Shown here: one piece after another, positions 61,401 through 64,000 of the stretch | How the letters are laid out: each line of letters starts with the position of its first letter | How positions within the stretch are numbered: position 1 is the stretch's first letter | DNA from: Micropterix aruncella | Taxonomy: Eukaryota; Arthropoda; Insecta; Lepidoptera; Micropterigidae | Direction: 5' to 3' | NCBI GenBank assembly: GCA_944548615.1 | Contig: OX155954.1 | Span: 1,841,335-1,905,334, forward strand | Length of the DNA stretch: 64,000 nt | Notes under the pieces: model-generated | Told to the model about the DNA's origin: nothing | Database searches by the model: none | What the model saw: only the letters and a program-made list of their open reading frames with translations | Position numbers and translations under genes: made by a program

Positions 61401-63003
61401 TCAGATACAGGTCTTGGCCTACACGAGACTGGGCGACGGCACACTCAGCGAGCCGCCTGCCACCGTTCGCACTTTTGAAGACAGTAAGTCCAATATAAAT
61501 TATTACACATCGCTTTCAAGTACGTTTATTCATGAATGGAGCCAGAAATAGCTTATTTCTCCAAAAATCGAAATTTAAATTCTAAGTGTCAACATATTTT
61601 AAAATTTTCTCACCTCTAAATAATAATTAAATAATAAATGTATAAGAATATAGTGCAATTCTACAGTCTGGATTCACTCGCGGTAAACACGGGACGCATC
61701 CCGAAGGATCTTATCGGTCTGAGCTGTTCACTTTAAATATTCGACCAGCGTGTCTATGGACAAAGTCGACCATCAAAAACAAGCGAGCTGTCGTTACTGG
61801 CTGAGGGCAGATCGACTTTGCTGAAGATACATCGGACGATTTACTGAAGGTGGTGGTGGATTTGATTGACCAGCCGACCTGTCGAAGACTATATGCAAAG
61901 ACTCTCAGAAAGAGGTTACCGCAAGGTATAACGGACGATCAATTGTGCGCTGGAAGCTTAGAAGGAGGACGAGACTCTTGTGGAGGCGATAGTGGTGGAC
62001 CTCTGCAAGTGACGATAGCTGACAACTAATGCCTCTTCAACATAATCGCCGTTACCAGTATTGGAAAGAGCCCTTGCGGAAGTGCCAAGGGACCTGGCAT
62101 ATACACTGGCGCGAAGAGTCATGTGAAATAAATGGCGTTTTAGGAGTATGTCTACCGCCGGGAAATTGTCCAAAAACTGATGGGGATTTGCCAAAAGGGA
62201 AACTATCATATTTTTGTATAATGTCGGAACAAGAGACTGTATGCTGTATTCAACACAGCCCCATGAGCAACAACACGAGATCATCAGAAAACTCCAATAA
62301 TGCATCTTCTACATCACCGCCTACTACAACAACTACATAAGTCACCGGTCATCTCTATAATAGCTCCAGAAAAACCTTAAACATCGCCACAAACCATAAC
62401 TACCAATTTTATAAATGACAGTGTGGAAAACGAACTAAATCAGAAAAAAATAGCTCTGCAATATTGAGTACAAATTTAACAATGACAGCCATTGCTGTGT
62501 TGGCGATTAATTAATTTCTTTTATTTTATCTGCATCCAAACTTTTCTCTGGTCGTAACGGTCTCCGTTCCATCGGGTTCAGAAGAGGGAGGAAGAGAGAG
62601 TGCACCCGTGGTCGCGCGCCCACCTGTGCACTATAATATAGCCTGCGCACTTGACTGCTTACGAACAATGGATTCTGAGAAGACTAAAAAAGTCACTAGA
62701 ATCTACAATGCAGTCGCTATGGCCGAACACGGCTAGAAGGATATATATATTTCTCCAAATAAGAAGTGTACAGTTCTTCACATTTGACTTCCTAACAATA
62801 AAAAATATTAAAAATTTTATAGCGCCAGGAGCACCGTCTAACGTGTCATTCCCCGATGTGACTTTTACGACGGCGAGAATCATCTGGGATGTTCCTGAAG
62901 ATCCAAATGGTGAAATCCTCGCTTACAAAGTCACCTACCATCTCAACAGTACCACAGAGATAATATTCTCAAAGGAATTTCTTCCGATCGATAGGACATT
63001 CAG
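24676..63003 (+). CDS. sdk: Sidekick cell-adhesion protein, partial (16 exons: 24676-24852 to 62823-63003)
   Basis: Sidekick is a single-pass membrane protein of the immunoglobulin superfamily. In flies it acts at tricellular adherens junctions and in eye and visual-system patterning. In vertebrates it mediates homophilic synaptic adhesion. Sixteen exons with GT-AG sites join in one frame of about 1349 residues. The order is half of Ig1, Ig2-Ig6, FN3-1 to FN3-7, then the beginning of FN3-8. Family proteins have 6 Ig and 13 FN3 domains, a membrane segment and a PDZ-binding tail, so roughly the middle 60% is here. Most introns are phase 1, as usual for Ig/FN3 genes, and several split a domain. 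No stop, frameshift or non-consensus splice site was found. The introns, up to 5.4 kb, are filled with transposons. The call rests on domain order plus recalled sidekick motifs such as YRARAINTQ and VIELPFAP. Confidence 0.92.
25115..25325 (+). repeat. GCR family, 3' segment
   Basis: 'gatgaccctccggttta...gggaaatactgatcaaggcca' and the following T-rich part match 10700-10860. It lies in the first sdk intron. A C homopolymer of about 14 sits upstream at 24926-24940. Confidence 0.65.
25500..26700 (+). mobile_element. Decayed LINE tail with (ATAA)n end
   Basis: A frame near 25885-25990 reads [20 protein letters not shown], a LINE ORF2 tail like those at 5733 and 21180. It is followed by AT-rich sequence, and a second 3' tail ends in (AAAT)n near 26660-26690. 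Stops are frequent. Confidence 0.55.
26910..27126 (+). CDS. sdk: sdk exon b: Ig2, most of it
   Basis: Acceptor TTTTTCTAG, donor GTAAGA. The borrowed base gives ...VAYMGVF, linking Ig1 to Ig2. The domain contains [12 protein letters not shown] (core Trp) and [16 protein letters not shown]. The usual strand B Cys position reads AVLELP and strand F reads AYRAR, so the canonical disulfide is absent. The exon ends in phase 2. Confidence 0.9.
27460..28030 (-). mobile_element. pogo/Tigger-type DDE transposon remnant
   Basis: On the minus strand between about 28000 and 27464 the text reads [20 protein letters not shown] and [14 protein letters not shown]. This matches the end of the DDE domain of pogo/Tigger transposases (LPPNTTSLIQPMDQGVI..FK..YR pattern). 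[13 protein letters not shown] and an acidic C-terminal tail follow. Stops and small shifts show it is dead. It ends just before sdk exon c. Confidence 0.72.
28091..28776 (+). CDS. sdk: sdk exon c: end of Ig2, Ig3 and Ig4
   Basis: Acceptor TTTTCAG, donor GTGAGT. It begins by completing Arg in [11 protein letters not shown] (end of Ig2). It then encodes Ig3 ([23 protein letters not shown]) and Ig4 ([28 protein letters not shown]). Ig4 carries a Gly/Glu-rich insertion of about 13 residues between strands C' and D (codons near 28606-28650). The second half is strikingly GC-rich against AT-rich introns, and this produces long antisense and off-frame open frames that are not genes. Confidence 0.93.
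29255..30085. mobile_element. 'gatggcactcat' MITE family copy with a GCR insertion
   Basis: 29265-29383 and 29632-30085 are parts of the repeat also seen at 40190-40800 and 52640-54345, in reverse here. The GCR insertion at 29384-29615 splits it. Confidence 0.55.
29384..29615 (+). mobile_element. GCR family insertion with 16-bp target duplication
   Basis: This 232-bp GCR 5' segment is flanked by exact 16-bp repeats 'ataacattgataatca' (29368-29383 and 29616-29631). A duplication of this length is typical of target-primed reverse transcription and not of common DNA transposons. It therefore suggests that the GCR family, or this piece of it, moves by retroposition. No A-rich tail is present at either end, which is unusual for a SINE. 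Confidence 0.65.
31201..31395 (+). repeat. GCR family, 5' segment, short copy
   Basis: It starts 'ctagagctgtcaactata' and follows the order of 8138-8420 up to 'acactcgcgcccata'. It is next to a short 'cctgactccggccgatgagttccatggcagctccg' piece that belongs to the R2-like element 3' end. Confidence 0.6.
31597..31716 (+). CDS. sdk: sdk exon d: Ig5, first half
   Basis: Acceptor TTTCACCAG, donor GTAGGC. The borrowed base completes Thr. The exon encodes [21 protein letters not shown] and PNITWYFN, i.e. strands A to C of an I-set Ig domain with the first Cys and the core Trp. It is phase 1 at both ends and short (120 bp). The donor is slightly weak. Confidence 0.88.
32083..32522. mobile_element. 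hAT element remnant
   Basis: The right end 'ggtacgcaag...attgggaaccactg' is inverted relative to the left 'ctggcttcccgattag...gtacgcg', the hAT-like CAGTGGTTCCCAA terminus. Inside, a frame at about 32250-32380 reads [14 protein letters not shown], stop, [17 protein letters not shown], resembling a hAT transposase. I did not find an 8-bp target duplication. Confidence 0.6.
32530..33420. other. AT-rich intron DNA
   Basis: It contains TTTA-type simple repeats (32585-32620 and 32725-32760) and nothing coding. Confidence 0.4.
33560..34360 (+). mobile_element. R2-like non-LTR retrotransposon, C-terminal region
   Basis: The frame reads [19 protein letters not shown], then after stops [26 protein letters not shown] and a tail ending near 34207. 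The RPD-(14)-E spacing followed by K..KY fits the restriction-like endonuclease of R2/NeSL/HERO-type elements, which cut the target during insertion. The copy has stops near 33799-33801 and 33854-33856. Its 3' end contains 'gactccggtcggtgaattcc'. Other copies: 34452-34881 (partial, duplicated), 43915-44055, 54765-55370 (-), and 57500-57545 with 58615-58800 (-). Confidence 0.72.
34022..34881 (+). repeat. 430-bp tandem duplication (34022-34451 and 34452-34881)
   Basis: The two units appear identical base for base where compared. They include the R2-like tail plus about 85 bp of flanking intron DNA. The duplication therefore happened after insertion and recently, or is an assembly artefact. Confidence 0.9.
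34954..35121 (+). CDS. sdk: sdk exon e: Ig5, second half
   Basis: Acceptor ATACCGACAG, donor GTGAGA. The borrowed base makes Asp (WYFND). Residues continue as [19 protein letters not shown] and [15 protein letters not shown], with the second Cys of Ig5. Phase 1 at both ends. The preceding intron holds the tandemly duplicated R2-like element. Confidence 0.9.
35265..35650. mobile_element. LINE tail fragment split by a foldback MITE
   Basis: 35265-35330 and 35525-35650 match 18075-18255. The foldback element at 35331-35524 interrupts it. Confidence 0.6.
35331..35524. mobile_element. Foldback MITE with inverted arms of about 80 bp
   Basis: 'ggggcgtttacactctcgca' at the left is mirrored by the reverse complement of '...gagagtgtaaacgccct' at the right. 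Pairing continues through 'gaggcgcgaggcgaga.gcaaaacca' and into the 'agcttctag' region. Nearly the whole 194 bp folds as a hairpin with few mismatches. Confidence 0.85.
35651..38243. mobile_element. 2.6-kb DNA transposon with inverted ends and GGTAATGA iterons
   Basis: The ends GGGTCATTCCG...TTTCGTGCAAA (35651) and the inverted form ending at 38243 match at most of the first 28 positions. TACT flanks both sides, consistent with a 4-bp target duplication. Internally, GGTAAT(GA) recurs at about 35815, 35833, 35854, 35875, 35896 and 35915, and in the opposite orientation near 37431, 37451 and 37471, with more at 37507 and 37675. Such subterminal arrays often bind transposase. I found no recognisable transposase frame, so it is probably non-autonomous. 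Superfamily unknown. Confidence 0.72.
38322..38850 (+). repeat. 'tagctgcgccccgcgg' repeat, copy 2
   Basis: It shares its start and end with 17573-17790 and has additional internal sequence. It ends 'ataatagtagtaggat'. Confidence 0.6.
38851..39125. other. AT-rich intron DNA
   Basis: Nothing recognisable. Confidence 0.4.
39131..39826 (+). mobile_element. Candidate solo LTR
   Basis: It begins TGTTGGAGCCCTGTCGG, as many insect BEL/Pao LTRs do. It has a clear TATA box (ggtataaaac, 39341-39350) followed 25-30 bases later by CATTTCAATC, and a composition unlike the surrounding AT-rich intron. 'atagtat' flanks both sides (39124-39130, 39827-39833), but the right end then lacks the usual CA, so the boundary is uncertain. 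The short frame inside is probably not translated. Confidence 0.55.
40028..40154 (+). CDS. sdk: sdk exon f: Ig6, first half
   Basis: Acceptor TTCCCAG, donor GTAAGT. It encodes [26 protein letters not shown] and IDWFHNK, giving the first Cys and core Trp of Ig6. It enters in phase 1 and leaves in phase 2. Confidence 0.9.
40190..40800. mobile_element. 'gatggcactcat' MITE family, fullest copy
   Basis: Parts match 17795-18075, 18735-18870, 29635-30085 and 52725-54345. It includes an uninterrupted 'aaattgctattagttt' that serves as the empty site for the mariner insertion at 52864. It lies between sdk exons f and g. No coding capacity. Confidence 0.65.
40884..41025 (+). CDS. sdk: sdk exon g: Ig6, second half
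   Basis: Acceptor TATTTTTAG, donor GTATGA. Gln is completed across the junction, followed by [20 protein letters not shown] and [14 protein letters not shown] with the second Cys of Ig6. It ends in phase 0 at ATLS. Confidence 0.9.
41060..41470 (+). mobile_element. LINE family A fragment (RT, middle to C-terminal)
   Basis: The frame from 41060 reads [25 protein letters not shown] and [18 protein letters not shown], then a stop. Further stops follow. It is a dead 5'-truncated copy starting about 35 bp after sdk exon g. Confidence 0.75.
42184..43430 (+). mobile_element. Jockey-type LINE remnants and a small RNase H piece
   Basis: 42690-43154 shows Jockey RT features split over two frames: [20 protein letters not shown], then [31 protein letters not shown] and [12 protein letters not shown]. 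42184-42612 is an open frame that partly resembles the preceding region (TDRWLQNG). 43340-43365 reads YTNGSK, a decayed RNase H active-site start from a different LINE. Confidence 0.7.
43482..43635 (+). CDS. sdk: sdk exon h: FN3-1, first half
   Basis: Acceptor TTTTTTCTAG, donor GTAATT. It starts [11 protein letters not shown], the Ig-to-FN3 link that is highly conserved in sidekick. [20 protein letters not shown] follows (FN3 strands B to C with the core Trp). Phase 0 in, phase 1 out. Confidence 0.92.
43640..44340 (+). mobile_element. LINE family A 3' part with an R2-like tail inserted
   Basis: 43660-43900 ([20 protein letters not shown]) and 44075-44335 are consecutive parts of one family A element. 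Between them, 43915-44055 is the 3' end of the R2-like element ('atgtggcaagacagctgtcc', 'ggtcggtgaattccatggcag'). It sits between the two exons that make FN3-1. Confidence 0.7.
44377..44562 (+). CDS. sdk: sdk exon i: FN3-1, second half
   Basis: Acceptor TTTTTAAATAG, donor GTAATA. It encodes [20 protein letters not shown] and [19 protein letters not shown], the strand E-F region with the conserved Tyr and the NAVGEG turn. Phase 1 at both ends. The following intron (44563-49916) is the longest between exons here. Confidence 0.9.
44580..45330. other. AT-rich intron DNA
   Basis: There is a poly-A tract near 45066-45080 and no coding evidence. Confidence 0.4.
45335..45525. mobile_element. Foldback MITE, complete palindrome
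   Basis: Left arm 'gataaaaacgaatttaccgtgtgaattttgtagc...gcagccgctgttgtc' pairs with right arm 'gacaacggcggctgcaacgtcgggtgctac...ttttttatc' around the 'tagggtag...ctacccta' core. Partial copies are at 11495 and 19855. Confidence 0.8.
45643..46046. mobile_element. 404-bp MITE with CGTCGCCTTACAAT ends
   Basis: The left end CGTCGCCTTACAATAATTAT...ACTCGATAACTCGAA and the inverted right end match over about 40 bp with small gaps. A short 'ata' flanks both sides. No coding capacity. Confidence 0.78.
46679..47192. mobile_element. 514-bp MITE with GGGGCC(A/G)TCCACA ends
   Basis: 'ggggccatccacatagtccgtaatcacc' at the left is matched by the inverted right end ('gtgattacctaatatgtggacggcct'). G-rich subterminal tracts occur on both sides (46719-46735 and 47090-47148) along with a shared 'gattacgtaatc'. 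Non-coding. Confidence 0.8.
47664..48323 (+). mobile_element. Non-autonomous hAT with perfect 8-bp target duplication
   Basis: The ends CAGCGATGCACAGAC and GTCTGTGCATCGCTG are exact inverted repeats. ACCTAAAC flanks both sides (47656-47663, 48324-48331), the 8-bp duplication made by hAT transposases. An internal frame at about 47845-47965 reads [19 protein letters not shown], the C-terminal dimerisation tail of a hAT transposase. The rest of the transposase is deleted, so it would need a helper. Confidence 0.9.
48565..48860. repeat. Interspersed repeat, pair with 55985-56290
   Basis: 'taaccg(t/c)cctacctttggg' to 'gttgcgttcgg' is shared by both loci with moderate divergence. AT-rich and non-coding. 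Confidence 0.65.
48861..49900. other. AT-rich intron DNA
   Basis: 49140-49260 and 49490-49740 are somewhat richer in GC and could be old repeats. No domain or exon is recognised. Confidence 0.4.
49917..50552 (+). CDS. sdk: sdk exon j: FN3-2 and FN3-3 complete
   Basis: Acceptor ACATGTGTAG, donor GTAAGT. FN3-2 (about residues 660-761) has [36 protein letters not shown] and [16 protein letters not shown]3-3 (about 762-871) has [33 protein letters not shown] and [15 protein letters not shown]. Phase 1 at both ends. Codons in the first half are GC-rich. The 195-codon antisense frame over this exon is a shadow. Confidence 0.93.
50850..51495 (+). mobile_element. LINE family A 3' end split by a piggyBac MITE
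   Basis: 50850-50975 and 51233-51495 join into one 3' end ('cttcgaggtcacagcaa', then 'gtggacatttggaataaact', then 'gatctggacgtatcggcaaa') with an (ATA)n tail. The MITE in between (50976-51232) interrupts it. Confidence 0.75.
50976..51232. mobile_element. piggyBac-type MITE with TTAA target duplication
   Basis: TTAA occurs at both ends (50976-50979, 51229-51232). The termini TTAACACCTCAGGCC and the inverted GGCCTGAAGGGTTAA match. The LINE sequence is continuous across the site when the element is removed, which confirms the boundaries. Other copies: 56330-56555 (left end and body) and about 60525-60735 (body and right end). Confidence 0.88.
51698..51894 (+). CDS. sdk: sdk exon k: FN3-4, first part
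   Basis: Acceptor CCCTTTCAG, donor GTATTT. It encodes [20 protein letters not shown], then [19 protein letters not shown] and [10 protein letters not shown], with the core Trp and the GYKLKY strand. Phase 1 in, phase 0 out. Confidence 0.9.
51920..52360. other. Unassigned intron DNA
   Basis: It includes a near-duplicate 'aaccccattgggttcgc' pair (52015-52051). No feature is recognised. Confidence 0.4.
52385..52419. repeat. (AC)n microsatellite
   Basis: An uninterrupted AC dinucleotide tract of about 17 units. Confidence 0.98.
52864..54222 (-). mobile_element. mariner remnant with matching inverted ends
   Basis: Ends TACGAGGGTCATTTGATAAG (52864) and the inverted CTTTTCAAATGACCCTCGTA (ending 54222) are mariner-type, with a TA target duplication. 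The undisturbed site reads 'attgctattag' at 40711. Internal sequence at 52900-53035 and 53695-54100 looks like decayed minus-strand transposase. A piggyBac element sits inside. Confidence 0.8.
53040..53630 (-). mobile_element. Internally deleted piggyBac element with N-terminal remnant
   Basis: TTAA at both ends (53040-53043, 53627-53630) with inverted termini TTAACCGTT(T/A)(T/G)AGTGCTAAGC. On the minus strand a short frame from about 53422 encodes an acidic Ser/Asp/Thr-rich start ([19 protein letters not shown]). It breaks at an A homopolymer and resumes as [17 protein letters not shown], like the acidic N-terminus of piggyBac transposases. The catalytic domain is missing. Confidence 0.85.
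54350..54760. other. AT-rich intron DNA
   Basis: No feature is recognised apart from a short (AAAT)n tract near 54420. Confidence 0.4.
54765..55375 (-). mobile_element. R2-like element 3' region
   Basis: This is a reverse-complement match to the plus-strand copy at 33730-34360, including the restriction-endonuclease-like region near 55180-55240 and the 3' end 'ccgaccggagtcgggccc'. It is degraded, with a short duplicated 'gagaaaggttttgtagttaaa' near 55340-55388. Confidence 0.72.
55444..55653 (+). CDS. sdk: sdk exon l: end of FN3-4, start of FN3-5
   Basis: Acceptor TTTTTTTCTAG, donor GTCAGT. It continues FN3-4 as [20 protein letters not shown], then starts FN3-5 with [20 protein letters not shown] and [17 protein letters not shown]. 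Exactly 70 codons, phase 0 at both ends. The domain boundary lies inside the exon. Confidence 0.9.
55795..56330. mobile_element. pogo/Tigger-like non-autonomous element
   Basis: The left part 'gtgatatccgagataaggat...gttaaccgagg' and the right part 'cgtatccgagataccctccc...cctcagttaacc' are inverted or related ends of the ACCTCGGTTAA type. The middle (55985-56290) is the repeat shared with 48565-48860. Classification is tentative. Confidence 0.5.
56330..56555. mobile_element. piggyBac-type MITE, second copy (right end lost)
   Basis: It starts TTAACCCCTAGAGCCCC and follows the body of 50976-51232. The right terminus is replaced by mariner sequence. Confidence 0.75.
56535..56790 (-). mobile_element. 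mariner transposase N-terminus
   Basis: The minus-strand frame 56745-56533 encodes [28 protein letters not shown] and [20 protein letters not shown]. This is the first helix-turn-helix of a mariner transposase (EALL...HRLL.EAYGEH...R....WF.RFK.GDFDV.DKE pattern). It then stops. It is a fragment in an sdk intron. Confidence 0.85.
56977..57231 (+). CDS. sdk: sdk exon m: end of FN3-5, start of FN3-6
   Basis: Acceptor TATACAACCAG, donor GTAAGT. It encodes [19 protein letters not shown] and [17 protein letters not shown], closing FN3-5. [20 protein letters not shown] and RVRWI then open FN3-6. 85 codons, phase 0 at both ends. Confidence 0.9.
57500..58800 (-). mobile_element. R2-like element 3' end interrupted by a LINE
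   Basis: 57500-57545 ('ccgaccggagtcgggccc') and 58615-58800 ('cacttctggggggtgagcag' onward) are contiguous in the copy at 54765. Between them lie a LINE (57545-58525) and a second short tail ending in (ACTA)n (58526-58614). Confidence 0.8.
57545..58525 (+). mobile_element. I/R1-type LINE: RNase H domain and C-terminal zinc knuckle
   Basis: The open frame continues to a stop at 58423. RNase H signatures are intact: IYTDGSK (57602 onward), Glu in FQAECLGI (near 57709), SDSASVL (near 57794) and [10 protein letters not shown] (near 57938). A C-terminal CX2CX8HX4C knuckle (CRGC...HVLMEC, 58255-58310) follows. The 3' end has AATAAA near 58480 and a (CATT)n tail. It is 5'-truncated, with no RT domain present. 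The first 11 or so codons of the longest frame (from 57512) belong to the antisense R2-like host. No stops, so insertion is recent. Confidence 0.88.
59150..59430 (+). mobile_element. LINE family A 3' end
   Basis: 'aatcttcgaggtcacggca' to 'gacgtgtcagtctagaataa' with an (ATA)n tail, matching 50920-51495 without the MITE. Confidence 0.7.
59810..60065 (+). CDS. sdk: sdk exon n: rest of FN3-6
   Basis: Acceptor TTTCTCCAACAG, donor GTTGGT (weak). It encodes [20 protein letters not shown] and [20 protein letters not shown], completing FN3-6. Phase 0 in, phase 1 out. The domain continues directly from RVRWI in the previous exon, which supports the junction despite the weak donor. Confidence 0.88.
60130..60925 (+). 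mobile_element. LINE family A, RT C-terminus and 3' end, with piggyBac MITE piece
   Basis: The frame near 60200-60280 reads [20 protein letters not shown] and GYKLWN, then [14 protein letters not shown] with a stop. About 60525-60735 is the body and right end of the piggyBac MITE (ending GAAGGGTTAA). The LINE 3' end resumes to an (ATA)n tail near 60915. It starts right after sdk exon n. Confidence 0.75.
61148..61483 (+). CDS. sdk: sdk exon o: FN3-7
   Basis: Acceptor TTTATTACAG, donor GTAAGT. One FN3 domain per exon: [56 protein letters not shown]. It includes a Pro-rich [12 protein letters not shown] loop between strands C and C', longer than in a typical FN3 domain, and an extra Cys pair (CYAP and HVCKP). 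Phase 1 at both ends. Confidence 0.92.
61735..62340 (+). pseudogene. CLIP-domain serine protease pseudogene, rearranged
   Basis: One intronless frame reads IRPACLW, then VVTG followed by TGA where the trypsin-fold TGW is expected. Next come [22 protein letters not shown] and [16 protein letters not shown], then GGDSGGPL (catalytic Ser, 61980-62005), a TAA near 62027 and [11 protein letters not shown]. Directly after, in another frame (62110-62255), is a CLIP-domain pattern: [17 protein letters not shown] to ETVCC, followed by a Ser/Thr-rich linker. In normal CLIP proteases (insect immunity and development) the CLIP domain precedes the protease, so the order here is inverted. Two stops make it dead. 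It is likely a retrocopy or a tandem-gene fragment, sitting in an sdk intron. Confidence 0.8.
62823..63003 (+). CDS. sdk: sdk exon p: FN3-8, first part
   Basis: Acceptor AATTTTATAG, donor GTATGT. It encodes [39 protein letters not shown] and FLPIDRTFR. Phase 1 in, phase 2 out. The rest of this domain and the C-terminal half of the protein lie past 64000. Confidence 0.88.
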
Positions 63004-64000
63004 GTATGTTAATATGTAGGTTTTTTTTAATAGAAGATGATTACATTACATTACATTACGTTACATTTGTATGCAATTGGCAAATTTACCGCTTTTGGAC
63101 TTTATACTATAGGTAATAATATACATGATATATACTTATACTATAGGTATACTTATACTTATACTATAATATACATGATATTGAGTATTTTAGTTATTTT
63201 AAAGACAAGTAGAAAATCCAATGGGCTTGTACAGGCACGTATCCAGATTTCAGTTTTGGGGGTAGGAGGGGGGGGTGACATTCATTGAAACAACGGATTC
63301 GCCCTGATTCTCATTTTTTTCTCAACGTAATTTTTATTTTAAAAAAAACGGGGGACGCATCCCCTGTGTCTCCCCCCTCCCCTCCTTGGATACGTCCTTG
63401 GCTCAGTATCATAACTGTAAAAAATAAAATAATCGTGAATAGTTAAAATCAGATCATATAAACAGTCAAAATATTATTAAAAATCAGTAACTAAAATCCA
63501 AATAATTGTATATAAAGATGTAAAAAAAAAGCAATATAATCGATAGGCTACTTTTATAGACGTTTTTCAATTACTAATGCTTTATGTAATATGAATTCAA
63601 TATAGTTAGACAATGAATTTATGAATACTTGTATAAAACTGTTATTTAAATGGGAGCAAAGTCATGGCCCTCGAATTCTTTCAAATCATATCAGCATCTC
63701 CTTAATGTTTTTTATTTTATTTTATGTACTCCCGCTGTTTAATAGTGGTAGAGTGTAGATTGTAGAATTTAATGTTTAGGTATAAGTAGCTTTTCTGTAC
63801 TAATATTTGTATACTACCCTGCCATCATGTGTCGCCATTCCTTAGCAGAGCTGCTATATTGAACATGATGAAAAAAGACAGCGCCATCTTGCGACCTATG
63901 TCCATAAAGAACTAAGCTAGTTATATTCTCTCGTGACCTGATCTCATATTCGACTCGCTCATCTTACGATATGAGAATAGGACACCAAAAGACTATTTAT
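63004..64000. other. sdk intron to the window end
   Basis: It contains a (TTACA)n tract (63045-63066), (ATACTTAT)-like repeats (63110-63175) and a small element at about 63232-63400. The latter has inverted AGG(C/G)ACGTATCCA ends and G-rich/C-rich subterminal tracts, like a hAT-type MITE. No further sdk exon is recognised. Confidence 0.55.

Noticed and set aside
1..64000. tRNA, rRNA or other RNA genes
   Set aside because: No cloverleaf with matching A and B boxes, or rRNA-like block, was recognised by eye. A tRNAscan or Infernal run would be decisive.

Overview
The window is nuclear DNA of an insect, most likely a lepidopteran. It is AT-rich, has GT-AG introns, and is packed with arthropod mobile elements: Ty3/gypsy, several non-LTR retrotransposon lineages, mariner, piggyBac, hAT and pogo/Tigger remnants, and a short repeat beginning 'tagctgcgccccgcgg' that I associate with Lepidoptera. 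No bacterial or organelle-like gene organisation is visible.

The only convincing host gene is a long partial copy of sidekick (sdk) on the + strand. Sidekick is an immunoglobulin/fibronectin-III cell-adhesion protein. I could place 16 consecutive coding exons between 24676 and 63003. They splice in one continuous frame (4048 nt, about 1349 residues) and encode the second half of Ig1, Ig2 to Ig6, FN3-1 to FN3-7 and the start of FN3-8. The signal peptide and first half of Ig1 were not found upstream. The remaining FN3 repeats, membrane segment and cytoplasmic tail must lie beyond 64000.

Layout: 1-3640 is a minus-strand Ty3/gypsy element cut by the window edge (pol open, gag carrying one frameshift). 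3640-24675 is upstream intron or intergenic DNA made of repeats: LINE 3' ends, MITEs and a GC-rich repeat family concentrated at 7.4-10.9 kb. 24676-63003 is sdk, whose introns hold most of the readable mobile elements. These include an R2-like element with an exact 430-bp tandem duplication, a 2.6-kb terminal-inverted-repeat transposon with iterated GGTAATGA motifs, a three-layer nest (MITE, mariner, piggyBac), a hAT element with a perfect 8-bp target duplication, a solo-LTR candidate and a rearranged CLIP-domain serine-protease pseudogene. 63004-64000 is intron.

I found no new multigene system. The best candidates for something undescribed are the GC-rich repeat family, one copy of which has 16-bp target duplications, and the 2.6-kb iteron-bearing transposon.
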